A stretch of DNA of 43,917 nucleotides from CAZLGC01 sp964559275. Its GTDB lineage: Bacteria > Patescibacteriota > CALEFQ01. Below the pieces are notes generated by a model that saw only the letters and a program-made list of their open reading frames with translations, made no database searches and was not told where the DNA came from. How positions within the stretch are numbered: position 1 is the first letter of the stretch; each line of letters begins with the position of its first letter. The DNA lies in assembly GCA_964559275.1 (NCBI GenBank), contig CAZLGC010000004.1, positions 1 to 43,917 on the forward strand, given 5' to 3'. The translations under genes were made by a program, and so were the position numbers. Of the stretch, positions 1 through 6,597 are shown piece by piece.

Positions 1-56
1 ATTTTTATATTCGTATACAGTCTATTCCCAGGGAGGACCCATAAACAGTACATCCA

Positions 57-109
57 CAAACCCACTAACCATGAGGGTTTGCGGTGAATTTTTTAGAGCT
101 TTTTACCGC
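57..109. repeat. Inverted repeats at left edge
   Basis: Two small inverted repeats lie beyond the last leftward gene. CAAACCC (57-63) pairs with GGGTTTG (75-81), and GCGGT (81-85) pairs with ACCGC (105-109) around two T-rich runs. They could end transcription, but for leftward transcripts no clear U-tract follows. The first 134 bases otherwise hold no gene I can support. Confidence 0.35.
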
Positions 110-134
110 CACAAACAAAACAGTTGGTTAAGAT

Positions 135-602
135 TTATTTTATATCGTCCCACTTCACGCTTTTTCTCGGTCCGAATCCAAACACCGGCCACTCCATTGC
201 TTTTATTTCAATCGGAGACCTGACCCATACCAACAGACACAGCGCTCCCGCTTTGTGTTTATCGTTTAGTGCCTCAATTTGATGCGGCTCAAGGTTTGAC
301 CACATTATTTTATCATGCATTGATTTTACTTCAATATGAACATATCTCCCGGTTCCTGGTTCGATAGCAGTGAAGTCACCTGACACTTTCTTTTTAGGAA
401 CAGCGCCCGTAATTCTGCTTTTTTTACGCTTCGGATCATACTTACGGATAATAATCCAAGCACGTTCAATTGGTTCGACAAATAAGAATCCGAGTGATTT
501 TAAATACCTACCGGCGATTTCCTCGGTTTTGTTACCTCTTTTGGCATTTCGCCTTGACGTTTCAGACCGTTGTAATTTTTTGTATTCTTCCTGGATTTCC
601 AT
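135..602 (-). CDS. RecU-like PDDEXK nuclease / Holliday junction resolvase
   Basis: A 155-aa protein that looks like a RecU-type resolvase. The central part has an acidic residue in SGDFTAIEP followed by the nuclease signature HIEVKS (E-x-K), then a HQIEAL stretch resembling the RecU region after the active site. The family cleaves four-way DNA junctions, and in phages it resolves recombination or replication intermediates. I use the ATG at 602; a TTG lies one codon upstream. The start overlaps the upstream gene's stop (ATGA), so translation is probably coupled. It is the last gene of the leftward early operon. The PDDEXK call is better supported than the exact subfamily. Confidence 0.6.
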   Translation of the reverse strand: MEIQEEYKKLQRSETSRRNAKRGNKTEEIAGRYLKSLGFLFVEPIERAWIIIRKYDPKRKKSRITGAVPKKKVSGDFTAIEPGTGRYVHIEVKSMHDKIMWSNLEPHQIEALNDKHKAGALCLLVWVRSPIEIKAMEWPVFGFGPRKSVKWDDIK

Positions 603-832
603 CAAAACACCACATCTTCTTTTTTAATCGGTTGTGGGTGTTTGGTGCATATAATATCTGGCCCTGGTTCCACCGCTTCCACCCTGCTTTTTTCCCGCCA
701 TTGACAGCACCAGTCATCCGGGTATTTATCCAGCACATCCGGGCCGAAATAACATAAAATCGTATCAGCCATCTTTCCGGGCTCTCCGAACCGGCAGGTG
801 TCACAGCGCCGGCATGATCGTGAGACAATCAC
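602..832 (-). CDS. Small Cys-rich protein
   Basis: A 76-aa protein with a GTG start and an AGGA a short distance upstream. The N-terminus has clustered cysteines (CRRCDTC, residues 8-14) and two more Cys pairs follow (CY, CC, C near residue 62), suggesting a small zinc-binding fold. It overlaps the RecU-like gene by the ATGA motif. No specific function is recognised. A different frame over the same stretch is also open (562-828), but its composition is poorer in Cys patterning and it has no coupling to its neighbours. Confidence 0.5.
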   Translation of the reverse strand: MIVSRSCRRCDTCRFGEPGKMADTILCYFGPDVLDKYPDDWCCQWREKSRVEAVEPGPDIICTKHPQPIKKEDVVF

Positions 833-858
833 CGTGGTAGAGGCGTCCTAATTTCGTT

Positions 859-990
859 TCATAATATGGTTTCAAGTCTTACTCCGTCTTTGCAGGCTAA
901 CAAGTGATTAACTGGTTTCTTTTTATCCCGCATAATTACAGGATAAACACTTATGGTTTCTAACCCCTTTATTTTAAAAGGGAATATCAT
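859..990 (-). CDS. Small hypothetical protein
   Basis: A 43-aa candidate gene starting MIFPFKIKGLET; a second in-frame ATG lies immediately upstream at 993. It overlaps the 3' end of the SSB-tipped gene by about 17 nt and ends just before the GTG of the next gene, which fits the close packing of this operon. No domain is recognised. The 5' part is forced to overlap the DDIPF-encoding tip of its neighbour, so the ORF could be partly fortuitous; a shorter start at MRDKKKP is possible. Confidence 0.35.
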   Translation of the reverse strand: MIFPFKIKGLETISVYPVIMRDKKKPVNHLLACKDGVRLETIL

Positions 991-1342
991 CATTAAAGCC
1001 ACCCGCTTGCGGTTCATGTTGCGCCGGTGGTGACGGTTCCGGCGCACCCTGTTCCGGCTGCTTCGGGTAAACGCCCGTGTCCTTACTATCCGCGCCCAAA
1101 TCTGCCATGAGTCGCTTTAAATTGCTAATCGCTTCTTGATAACTGTTGCCGATCACCACCTTGACCGGGATTGCTTTCGGCCCCGGTTCTTTATTTCTGG
1201 TTTGCGGGAATGCCCACTTCAACCATACCTTACCGTTGTCACCCTCGTTTCCGGTCACAATAGAAATCTGTCCGTTGTATTCATCGAGTTTGATTCCTTG
1301 GTGGTGTTTGGGATCTGTTTCAATAAATGTAAAATCTGACAT
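974..1342 (-). CDS. ssDNA-binding-type protein with SSB-like acidic tip
   Basis: A 122-aa protein with a beta-rich N-terminal domain (residues 1-85), a Pro/Gln/Glu-rich linker (about 90-113) and a C-terminal DDIPF tip. That tip is the hallmark of bacterial SSB proteins, where it recruits replication and repair partners. Placement among replication genes (initiator, loader, RecU-like) supports a single-strand DNA-binding or SSB-substituting role. The N-terminal sequence is not one I can match confidently to the classical OB-fold SSB. A good Shine-Dalgarno (AAAGGAG) precedes the ATG. The plus-strand protein at 8835 ends in the same tip. Confidence 0.5.
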   Translation of the reverse strand: MSDFTFIETDPKHHQGIKLDEYNGQISIVTGNEGDNGKVWLKWAFPQTRNKEPGPKAIPVKVVIGNSYQEAISNLKRLMADLGADSKDTGVYPKQPEQGAPEPSPPAQHEPQAGGFNDDIPF

Positions 1343-1389
1343 TTTAGCTCCTTTCGTCGTTTATTTTTCTAATGATTCCGTTTAATTGC

Positions 1390-2013
1390 CTATTTTAACC
1401 GTTTGTCTTTGCCAACAATTTCAACAACCTCACACATGCCAGCTATCCTTGACGCAATCCGGTCATCTAACTGAGAAGCAATTTTATCTAAGGCAAGATT
1501 GCTTGAAATAAACGTCTGTTTCATTTCTGAATATCGCCGGTCTATAATTAAATACAACAACGAAACAGACCAATCTGTTGACCGTTCCGCACCGATGTCA
1601 TCTAAAAATAAGATTTTTGCCTTTGTGTATTTTTTTAACACCTCGTCCTCTGTTATCTTTGATGTTTTTGAATATGATTTCTTAAACAGGAATAATAACT
1701 CAGGAGTTGATATAAACGCAGGTATATATTTCGGCTCGATATCGTTGAAGGTTTTTAAATGTTCAATTATTTTAAATTTACAAATAGCTGATAATAAATG
1801 AGTTTTTCCCACTCCACGCTCCCCATGAATATATAAGCCGTGATCATCGCTGGTAATGTTATATTTTTGTGCAAAATCCTTCAATTCTGCATTTAAAAAC
1901 CGCTTCGGGATGCCTGACATCTCAAACAACTTATCAATCCACATTGACGACTCTTGTTTTGATGTTTGCATATTTTGTACCTGTTGGGCTTTGGTTGTTT
2001 TTTGGTTTTTCAT
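1390..2013 (-). CDS. DnaC/IstB-like AAA+ helicase loader
   Basis: A 207-aa AAA+ ATPase. Walker A is GERGVGKT (around residue 64), Walker B is ILFLDDIG (around 133), and SSN resembles sensor 1. DDRIASRI near the C-terminus resembles the arginine-containing sensor/finger region of DnaC-type loaders. These proteins load the replicative helicase at the origin opened by the initiator. The gene follows the O-type initiator, as lambda P follows O, and overlaps its 3' end by about 80 nt. No good ribosome site precedes the first ATG; an internal ATG about 14 codons in, preceded by AGGT, may be the real start. Confidence 0.75.
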   Translation of the reverse strand: MKNQKTTKAQQVQNMQTSKQESSMWIDKLFEMSGIPKRFLNAELKDFAQKYNITSDDHGLYIHGERGVGKTHLLSAICKFKIIEHLKTFNDIEPKYIPAFISTPELLFLFKKSYSKTSKITEDEVLKKYTKAKILFLDDIGAERSTDWSVSLLYLIIDRRYSEMKQTFISSNLALDKIASQLDDRIASRIAGMCEVVEIVGKDKRLK

Positions 2014-2680
2014 TTAAATATTTTTCGAAATTTTTTGGCCTAAAAAGCGTTTCCGGATTATAATATTTCGGATTTTCAATAAAATATTGATCTTTTAATT
2101 TTAATTGTAAAACCTTCTCACAATCATCAATTGTAAAATTTTCATCTAATCTGGCTTTTATATTTTTTAAATTCGTATCGTTTACCCTGAAATTTTTACC
2201 ACTCAATTTATTTAAAATCCCTAAAACTTTTTCAGCCTCAGCTTTATTTTTAATAGTTTCTTTACTATTTTTTTTATATATAGGTGGGATTATCTTTTTT
2301 GATAACGCTCCATTATCTTTTTTGATAACGGTCATTATCTTTTTTGATAACGTTATCTTTTTTGATAACGGTTTCCATGTTTTGTATTTTTTATTAATTC
2401 CATAAGTTGTATTAATTCTGTTATCTTTTTTGATAACGGTTATTACATTTTTATCTTTTAATGATTTTAATGCTCTTGAAACAGCTTGTTTATTAATTCC
2501 AGTGCCTTCAACAAAATCAGATAACGGAATTTCATCTTCTTTTTTCCCCCATCCGTATGTTTTTCTTATGATAAAAAAAAGACACTGCATCTGCTCTCCA
2601 GGAATACGATATTTTGATAGAGCTTCAAGTATTTCATTGGCTATTTTTGTATAACCGTTTTCAAGTTGAGGTGAATCCAT
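1934..2680 (-). CDS. Phage replication initiator, O-type
   Basis: A 248-aa initiator of the lambda O / phage-replication-O N-terminal type. Residues about 7-95 carry the family pattern (GYTKIANEILEAL, then GEQMQCLFFIIRKTYGWGKK, then a winged-helix segment ending SRALKSLKDKNVI). The middle is Lys-rich and encoded by repeated DNA, and the C-terminal part is a separate domain. It should bind origin iterons and recruit the loader and helicase. The origin appears to sit inside the gene, as in lambda. Its ATG directly follows the HNH gene stop (TAAATG). Confidence 0.75.
   Translation of the reverse strand: MDSPQLENGYTKIANEILEALSKYRIPGEQMQCLFFIIRKTYGWGKKEDEIPLSDFVEGTGINKQAVSRALKSLKDKNVITVIKKDNRINTTYGINKKYKTWKPLSKKITLSKKIMTVIKKDNGALSKKIIPPIYKKNSKETIKNKAEAEKVLGILNKLSGKNFRVNDTNLKNIKARLDENFTIDDCEKVLQLKLKDQYFIENPKYYNPETLFRPKNFEKYLNEKPKNNQSPTGTKYANIKTRVVNVD
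2290..2438. repeat. Five 18-bp iterons: putative replication origin inside the initiator gene
   Basis: An 18-bp unit, TTATCTTTTTTGATAACG, occurs five times without mismatch at 2290, 2313, 2335, 2353 and 2421. Each copy holds a dyad (TTATC/GATAA around six T), and the fourth is extended to 7-bp arms. The copies are read in two reading frames of the protein (VIKKDN twice, LSKKI three times), so DNA is conserved rather than peptide. A very AT-rich stretch follows at about 2225-2285. This is the layout of the lambda origin. Confidence 0.8.
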
Positions 2681-3037
2681 TTATTTTTTCGTTTTACTGG
2701 ACAAATATTCAAAATATTTATTATGGAGGTCTTGTATAAGGTTTTCATTTGATATGGCCCAACTAATAACGGCTGCGTCAATCTCAGATGAATGAAAAAT
2801 TTTAAAATTTATAAATCCACCAGCTATAGAAGCAATTTCTCCAGCAAAAAAAGTTTCTTTTAAAATTTCCATTAAATCATGGCTTACGTTTTCCATTCTT
2901 TCTTTTTCTACTTCATGGCATTCTTCACATAATGTGACTAATAAATGATTTGGATAATCCCAAGGGTCTTTGTTTGATAAATATCGTCTATGGTGTACGT
3001 TAAGAGTTGATTTTTTATCATAACAAAGTTGACACAT
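2681..3037 (-). CDS. HNH endonuclease, 5' end disrupted
   Basis: A 118-aa product from the only in-frame ATG, with CQLC, the HNH core HHRRY...DPWDYPNHLLVTLCEECH and a second CxxC. The upstream frame, back to the TGA at 3137-3139, encodes YLEKLKDPRWQKKRLEILE, the usual N-terminus of this HNH family, yet contains no ATG, GTG or TTG. The functional protein is therefore probably longer. A +1 shift or removal of one T in the TTTTT at 3130-3136 would join it to an ATG at 3149. It may be a damaged gene, use a rare start, or reflect a sequence error. Confidence 0.65.
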   Translation of the reverse strand: MCQLCYDKKSTLNVHHRRYLSNKDPWDYPNHLLVTLCEECHEVEKERMENVSHDLMEILKETFFAGEIASIAGGFINFKIFHSSEIDAAVISWAISNENLIQDLHNKYFEYLSSKTKK

Positions 3038-3136
3038 CCATTTATCGCGCTCTAAAATTTCAAGACGTTTTTTTTGCCACCGTGGATCTTTTAATTTTTC
3101 AAGATATGACTTGCTCTTTTCAACCCCCTTAAAAAC

Positions 3137-3266
3137 TCAAATCCGGCATACAAACGGGAGGTAGCAGCTCCACACATCACCAGGGCGACGATGGTTTATA
3201 TACCGGATTTCAATTTTTAATTTGATTGTCGAGCCTGCTACACTCATAAGAGTAGCTCCTACCCCC
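3137..3266 (-). ncRNA. Structured leader upstream of HNH gene (candidate)
   Basis: Between a sigma70-like promoter and the HNH gene lie about 130 nt that can fold. On the minus strand a closing stem pairs GGGGTAG with CTACCTCCC. Inside, CTAC...GTAG forms a hairpin capped by TCTTATGA, and CATC...GATG a second one. No known riboswitch was recognised. Apart from this the region 3137-3406 has no supported gene. Confidence 0.35.
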
Positions 3267-3294
3267 ACCATACCACGCCAAAACCTAATGTCAA
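3267..3294 (-). promoter_or_regulatory. sigma70-like promoter, leftward
   Basis: On the minus strand, TTGACA (3289-3294) is separated by 16 bp from TATGGT (3267-3272). The -35 is perfect and the -10 matches 4 of 6. It would transcribe the HNH, initiator, loader and SSB-like genes independently of the repressor-proximal promoter. Confidence 0.5.
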
Positions 3295-3406
3295 GCAATT
3301 TCCCCGACGAGCCAATCCCGCCGGGAAGCTGAATTCCTTAATATAAAAGATAAATACTGTTGATAACCCGTTTATTTTTATTGGCATCACCTCCTTTGGT
3401 TGGCCG

Positions 3407-3553
3407 TTAATCTGCGGCACATGATTCCAAGATCAACGTAATCGTTACCCAGTCATACGTCATTTCCAGAAACCATCGGATGCTGGCGTATTCGTAAAAA
3501 TCAAGGTATTCCGACATATCACCGATTTCGTTCATGAAGAGGCGGTAATTCAT
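3407..3553 (-). CDS. Small hypothetical protein
   Basis: A 48-aa protein starting MNYRLFMNEIGDMSEY, with a good ribosome site (AAAGGA, about 7 nt before ATG). It is acidic and aromatic-rich with no recognised domain. The AAAGGAGG just past its stop has no well-spaced start after it, except an ATG only 2 nt downstream. The real gene is supported by the Shine-Dalgarno and by codon-like composition only. Confidence 0.5.
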   Translation of the reverse strand: MNYRLFMNEIGDMSEYLDFYEYASIRWFLEMTYDWVTITLILESCAAD

Positions 3554-3639
3554 TTTGAGTCCTTTTAACACAGAACTGTGCTGCCAGCCCCGCTTTAAAT
3601 TTTAGCCGACCGCTGTTCCTGGTCAGCACCAGTGACAGG

Positions 3640-3960
3640 TTAGACCACCACCCCGATAACTTCTTTACCTGCAAGTGGGTTCGGCATAGCGGCAAACCGT
3701 TCAAAAAATATCTGCCGTTCTTCACTTGTCGTTTCAGGAAGATCAAATTCCCCGGTATGTGTGGTGTCAAATTCGCCATCCCAAAATCTTTGATCTGTGA
3801 CTTTTTCACGGAGCCACGGTTCAACGGCTTTCATTGCACGAGGGAGCATATGTGTCATTAAACCATCTTCACCTGTAAGCATTCCAAGGTCTTTATAAAT
3901 ATCTTCCATCTTGGTGTGTAGTCTCCCGGTGGTTAAGTTTCTTAATCTTTGGATATCCAT
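3640..3960 (-). CDS. DUF7736-like phage protein
   Basis: A 106-aa protein. The segment TTGRLHTKMEDIYKDLGMLT followed by LMTHMLPRAMKAVEPWLREK matches my recollection of a widespread uncharacterised phage early-gene family (DUF7736), in which the TTGRL and THQLPRA-type motifs are diagnostic. AAAGGAG precedes the ATG. The biochemical role is unknown. The family is usually found in early regions of siphoviruses, as here. Confidence 0.6.
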   Translation of the reverse strand: MDIQRLRNLTTGRLHTKMEDIYKDLGMLTGEDGLMTHMLPRAMKAVEPWLREKVTDQRFWDGEFDTTHTGEFDLPETTSEERQIFFERFAAMPNPLAGKEVIGVVV

Positions 3961-4000
3961 ATTATTTACTCCTTTGTGAGGGGTGGTCTAACGCTTAAAA

Positions 4001-4297
4001 TCAACTGCCCAAAACGACTAACTCCTTTGGGCAGATATACATAACTTCCTGTTTTGGTTCTGGTACTGTTGCCATGCCGCCGGACGGTTTCGGGTCAGAT
4101 TGCATTGACTTGTTATCTGTTTTTTTAAGATTCAACTCAATAGGATCAAGGCAAAATACAGGACCACGAAAACCACAAGCGCACCAGATGCCGTATGTAT
4201 TTTCATATCCTTCGGGGCCATGTAATTCATGACCACACTCTTTTTCAATGTGCGAGTATGGGCATTTGTATAATGAGTAATCCGCTTGGTTTTTCAT
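4001..4297 (-). CDS. Zinc-ribbon protein, Lar-like (restriction alleviation?)
   Basis: A 98-aa protein starting MKNQADYSLYKCPYSH; GGAGGAAG just upstream fixes this start over an in-frame upstream codon. Cysteines at CPYSHIEKEC and WCACGFRGPVFC form a zinc-ribbon-like pair, and the W-x-C-x-CGxRGP pattern resembles the second half of Lar-type restriction-alleviation proteins. If so it would protect phage DNA from host restriction. The first Cys pair has unusual spacing, so the match is weak. Confidence 0.45.
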   Translation of the reverse strand: MKNQADYSLYKCPYSHIEKECGHELHGPEGYENTYGIWCACGFRGPVFCLDPIELNLKKTDNKSMQSDPKPSGGMATVPEPKQEVMYICPKELVVLGS

Positions 4298-4365
4298 ACT
4301 TCCTCCTGACAGACAACGCCCCAAATCAGCGAGCCGCTGTAAGCGGTCCGCCTGGATTTGGTTGG

Positions 4366-4569
4366 TTATACATCTTTTATAATTTTTAAAAGTTTCTTCG
4401 CTGTTTTTCCCCCTATAAAGTTAAAAATACACCTTACTTTTTCGTCTCTGCATACACCTATCTGTGCTATAATCATCCCTTTATCGCCGCTTTCCGCTGC
4501 TATATCCGCAGCGTTAAGAGATGTGAAAGCTATAGCCTCTTGTTCCGGTGTTAATTCGAATTCAGGCAT
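4366..4569 (-). CDS. Small hypothetical protein
   Basis: A 67-aa protein starting MPEFELTPEQEAI, with AAAGGAA upstream. The N-terminal half is acidic and helical (SLNAADIAAESGDKG), the C-terminal half basic (GGKTAKKLLKIIKDV). A single Cys-x-x-x-x-x-x-Cys pair (CRDEKVRC) is present. No family recognised. Position among small regulators of the leftward operon is the only clue. Confidence 0.55.
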   Translation of the reverse strand: MPEFELTPEQEAIAFTSLNAADIAAESGDKGMIIAQIGVCRDEKVRCIFNFIGGKTAKKLLKIIKDV

Positions 4570-4658
4570 TATTCATTCCTTTCCGTCTCGTTGTATAACG
4601 AGTAATAGGCTGCACAATCGCTTCTGTTGACATTTGTTAAAAGATTTAATACCATTTA

Positions 4659-4784
4659 TTATATTAAGCGTTTGCCCGGATTTTGGGACCGAAGCACCAC
4701 GGTCAAACACCGCTTATGTAATTTCATTTTGAGCCCCTCGCTTCTTTCAATAACATCACCAGCCGTCCAACCGCAATCGATCAT
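4659..4784 (-). CDS. Small hypothetical protein (ATGA-coupled)
   Basis: A 41-aa candidate, MIDCGWTAGDVIERSEG..., whose ATG overlaps the stop of the zinc protein upstream (ATGA) and has GGAAGG before it. A second ATG preceded by GAGGGG lies 19 codons in. No domain is recognised. Coupling is the main evidence that it is translated. Confidence 0.35.
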   Translation of the reverse strand: MIDCGWTAGDVIERSEGLKMKLHKRCLTVVLRSQNPGKRLI

Positions 4785-5332
4785 AATTCGGCCTTCCCGA
4801 CAGAAAGTACACGGTCAATAATCGCCAAAATTTCAAACTCCGGCGTTCTAAAGTCGATTTTTGCCAGCCGGGTTATTTCGGACAATAATTCAGGATAATC
4901 AGAAAAGTTTATTGTGATTATGGCGGGCTTTAAAGGGAGTTGTTTAACAGGTTCCGCGTCGGACTCCTGTTTTACGGTTTCCCGTACAGTTGGTTTTTTA
5001 TTGGCTTTTTTGTTGATATAATTTTGATTGTATATTTTTTGCCTTTCGTTTTTACAGGCCCGGCATAAGTAATCTTTACCGTCTTTCGTTTTTTTACTGT
5101 TTGGAAAATCTTCCAAAGGTTTAATTTCGTTACAAGCGCTACACTTCTTTACCACGAGTTTCACATTTGATTTCATGTCTTTCACTTGCCTTGACGGGGT
5201 TAAATTTTGGCTTGGTAAATTTGGGTGTCCCATACTGTCAACATACTCAAATCGCTTTTCGCAATTCTCACAAATCGGATTATTTAATTTCGACTCATTT
5301 TTATGAGAGCATGTCGCGCAAGGATTATTCAT
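4781..5332 (-). CDS. Double zinc-binding protein
   Basis: A 183-aa protein. An N-terminal four-Cys cluster (CATCSHK...CENC, residues 4-26) is followed by a second module, KKCSACNEIKPLEDFP...CRACKNERQ (about 63-97), of the kind found in phage CxxC/HNH-associated proteins, though no HNH histidines are visible. A Lys-rich linker and an acidic C-terminal domain follow. DNA binding is plausible. AAGGGGG lies 6 nt before the ATG I chose, and the 14-base sequence AAGGGGGTTGAAAA around it recurs before the HNH gene. Confidence 0.55.
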   Translation of the reverse strand: MNNPCATCSHKNESKLNNPICENCEKRFEYVDSMGHPNLPSQNLTPSRQVKDMKSNVKLVVKKCSACNEIKPLEDFPNSKKTKDGKDYLCRACKNERQKIYNQNYINKKANKKPTVRETVKQESDAEPVKQLPLKPAIITINFSDYPELLSEITRLAKIDFRTPEFEILAIIDRVLSVGKAEL

Positions 5333-5555
5333 TTTCAACCCCCTTGTCTTTCAATAGTTTTATCAAATGTCCAACCGCTACCCGAATATCTGCCCTTGCC
5401 TCGCTGATTTCTGCGTCGAAATCGCGTTTTATTATACCCCAAGCATCGCATTCATCCTTCTTGCACTTGAAATTACGGTTACTGGTTTCATCGCTCCAGT
5501 AGATACAGGTTCCGTCTGGACGGAGACAGTTGATTGTGCAGGTTTTTTTTGGCAT
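5325..5555 (-). CDS. Cys-rich small protein
   Basis: A 76-aa protein, MPKKTCTINCLRPDGTCIYW..., with Cys at positions 6, 10, 17, 31 and 36 in the N-terminal half, then an acidic/amphipathic helical C-terminus. It probably binds a metal. No ribosome site is evident, and a TATACATTAT-type box lies just upstream, so transcription might start close to the ATG. It overlaps the downstream zinc protein by 8 nt. No specific family recognised. Confidence 0.5.
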   Translation of the reverse strand: MPKKTCTINCLRPDGTCIYWSDETSNRNFKCKKDECDAWGIIKRDFDAEISEARADIRVAVGHLIKLLKDKGVENE

Positions 5556-5610
5556 TGTTTATAATGTATATATCTGCTCTTTTGTTAATTCAACAAGCAC
5601 AATAATTCCC

Positions 5611-5805
5611 CTATTTAATTAAATCCTTCGCATCTATGTTCAATGCCTGTCCAATTTTATGTGCCTGAGTAATCGGCTTTTTAATTAAAATTTGACTGAT
5701 CCGTGACCGTGAGATTCCCATCTTTTTGGCGAGCCAGGATTGAGTAACATTGAGCCTGCCAAGTTCTTTTTTTATTTTATCTGTGTTTAGGTATAATTTT
5801 TTCAT
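5611..5805 (-). CDS. XRE/Cro-type transcriptional regulator
   Basis: A 64-aa helix-turn-helix protein. Residues 18-40 (VTQSWLAKKMGISRSRISQIL) are a clear XRE HTH, with the recognition helix in SRSRISQI. It is short, like Cro-type repressors, with no peptidase or dimerisation domain. It is the first gene of the leftward early operon and faces the rightward promoter, so it probably controls the divergent early switch. Dyad-like TTAATTAAT sequences in the upstream region are candidate operators. Confidence 0.75.
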   Translation of the reverse strand: MKKLYLNTDKIKKELGRLNVTQSWLAKKMGISRSRISQILIKKPITQAHKIGQALNIDAKDLIK

Positions 5806-5811
5806 AGCTAT

Positions 5812-5840
5812 TCTTTATCAATTAATTATTTGTCTGTCAA
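5812..5840 (-). promoter_or_regulatory. Putative leftward repressor promoter
   Basis: On the minus strand TTGACA (5835-5840) is followed after 17 bp by TAAAGA (5812-5817). The -10 is weak. Transcription would begin at or very near the ATG at 5805, giving a nearly leaderless mRNA, as known for some phage repressors. Confidence 0.4.
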
Positions 5841-5916
5841 TAAAAATGTTTAAGCCTGTAAGTGTTTGAAATGTTTATACTTGATTAATTAACCCAAAAA
5901 AATGTAATTAAAAGTG

Positions 5917-5946
5917 TTGACAGCCCTTTTAAAAAAGTTTAATACT
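5917..5946 (+). promoter_or_regulatory. Rightward early promoter
   Basis: TTGACA (5917-5922), 18-bp spacer, AATACT (5941-5946; 4 of 6 matches). It faces the structured leader and the rightward early operon. The AT-rich sequence between it and the repressor gene, including TTGATTAATTAA-like dyads, probably holds operators. Confidence 0.55.
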
Positions 5947-5949
5947 GAA

Positions 5950-6411
5950 TCAAACACCAAATCACCCTCACCGACCAGTAATGGAAGTGAGTGTGATTGA
6001 AACCCATCAAACGTCACACAGGCTCCACGGATGCCGTCACTGACTGAAGGATGGGGATGGTAGCTCTTTTAAAAGTTAAAATTAATCTTGTGCGGGGTGC
6101 TGACGAGCTGTTACACCGCATAGAGGCGACTGTAGGTGGATAAATGGGCCTCTTGCCCCGCACAACCAATTTTGTGCCCGTCAGTGAATGATCGCCAGTC
6201 CGAACTGGCTGAAAATGAGAAACGGGGCGCAAAACTCTTGCCGGTGGCATTTTCCCTACGCTTTGCGTATCACCGGCAAGGTTTGTGGGGTAGGCGGTAA
6301 CGCCTGATTGGTAGGCCGCCTGCTCCATTAGCAACCATGCGGCATCGCCGCCAACCGATACGGGCGAAAGTCCGTCAACCCGAAAAGTGCTGATTAAGTG
6401 CCAGCATTTTT
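5950..6411 (+). ncRNA. Candidate large structured RNA with 3' terminator
   Basis: This stretch downstream of the rightward promoter has no convincing ORF but a dense series of strong hairpins. They are TTGTGCGGGG/CCCCGCACAA (6088-6097/6156-6165) with AGAGGC/GCCTCT nested inside; GCCAGT/ACTGGC (6194/6204); CTTGCCGGTG/CACCGGCAAG (6237/6271) with TACGC/GCGTA inside; AGGCGG/CCGCCT (6292/6316); GCGGC/GCCGC (6339/6347); ACGGGC-GAAA-GTCCGT (6360-6375); and TGCTG/CAGCA followed by TTTTT (6388-6411), like an intrinsic terminator. I recognise no known RNA family. Confidence 0.55.
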
Positions 6412-6418
6412 CCTCCAG

Positions 6419-6442
6419 CCGGGGGTCGGGTGCGGCCCCCGG
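6419..6442 (+). repeat. GC-rich hairpin before first rightward gene
   Basis: CCGGGGG (6419-6425) pairs with CCCCCGG (6436-6442), with no T-tract after it. It lies between the terminator-like end of the structured RNA and the ribosome site of the first rightward gene, and could protect the 5' end of the operon mRNA or take part in antitermination. Confidence 0.5.
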
Positions 6443-6462
6443 TTACAAAAAAGGAGAACACT

Positions 6463-6597
6463 ATGACACCCCAACAAATTGCAACCGATTTATGCAAAAT
6501 AGAAAAATTAAAAGAGCAGGTGAACGTTGCTCAGATGACCGAGATTGTTGCAACCGCGATGAAAATATTTAAAAGGAGGCAAGATGGAAACAACTAA
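6463..6597 (+). CDS. Small hypothetical protein
   Basis: A 44-aa protein, MTPQQIATDLCKIEKLKEQV..., with AAGGAGAA before the ATG. It is predicted mostly helical and ends in a basic patch (FKRRQDGNN). It is the first gene of the rightward early operon and overlaps the next gene by 14 nt. No family recognised. Confidence 0.55.
   Translation: MTPQQIATDLCKIEKLKEQVNVAQMTEIVATAMKIFKRRQDGNN

Noticed and set aside
3342..3387. Small ORF starting ATG right after AAAGGAGGTG (3387 leftward)
   Set aside because: The ribosome site is only 2 nt from the ATG, and the frame runs through the promoter region; coding is unlikely.
5806..5916. Defined operator sites in the repressor-promoter region
   Set aside because: Dyad-like AT sequences occur, but no repeated, well-spaced consensus could be identified, so no specific operators were annotated.
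6089..6168. tRNA-like sequence ending in CCA (TGTGCGG...CCGCACAACCA)
   Set aside because: Acceptor-like stem and CCA end exist, but there is no T-loop GTTCRA and no valid anticodon arm; it is part of the larger structured leader.
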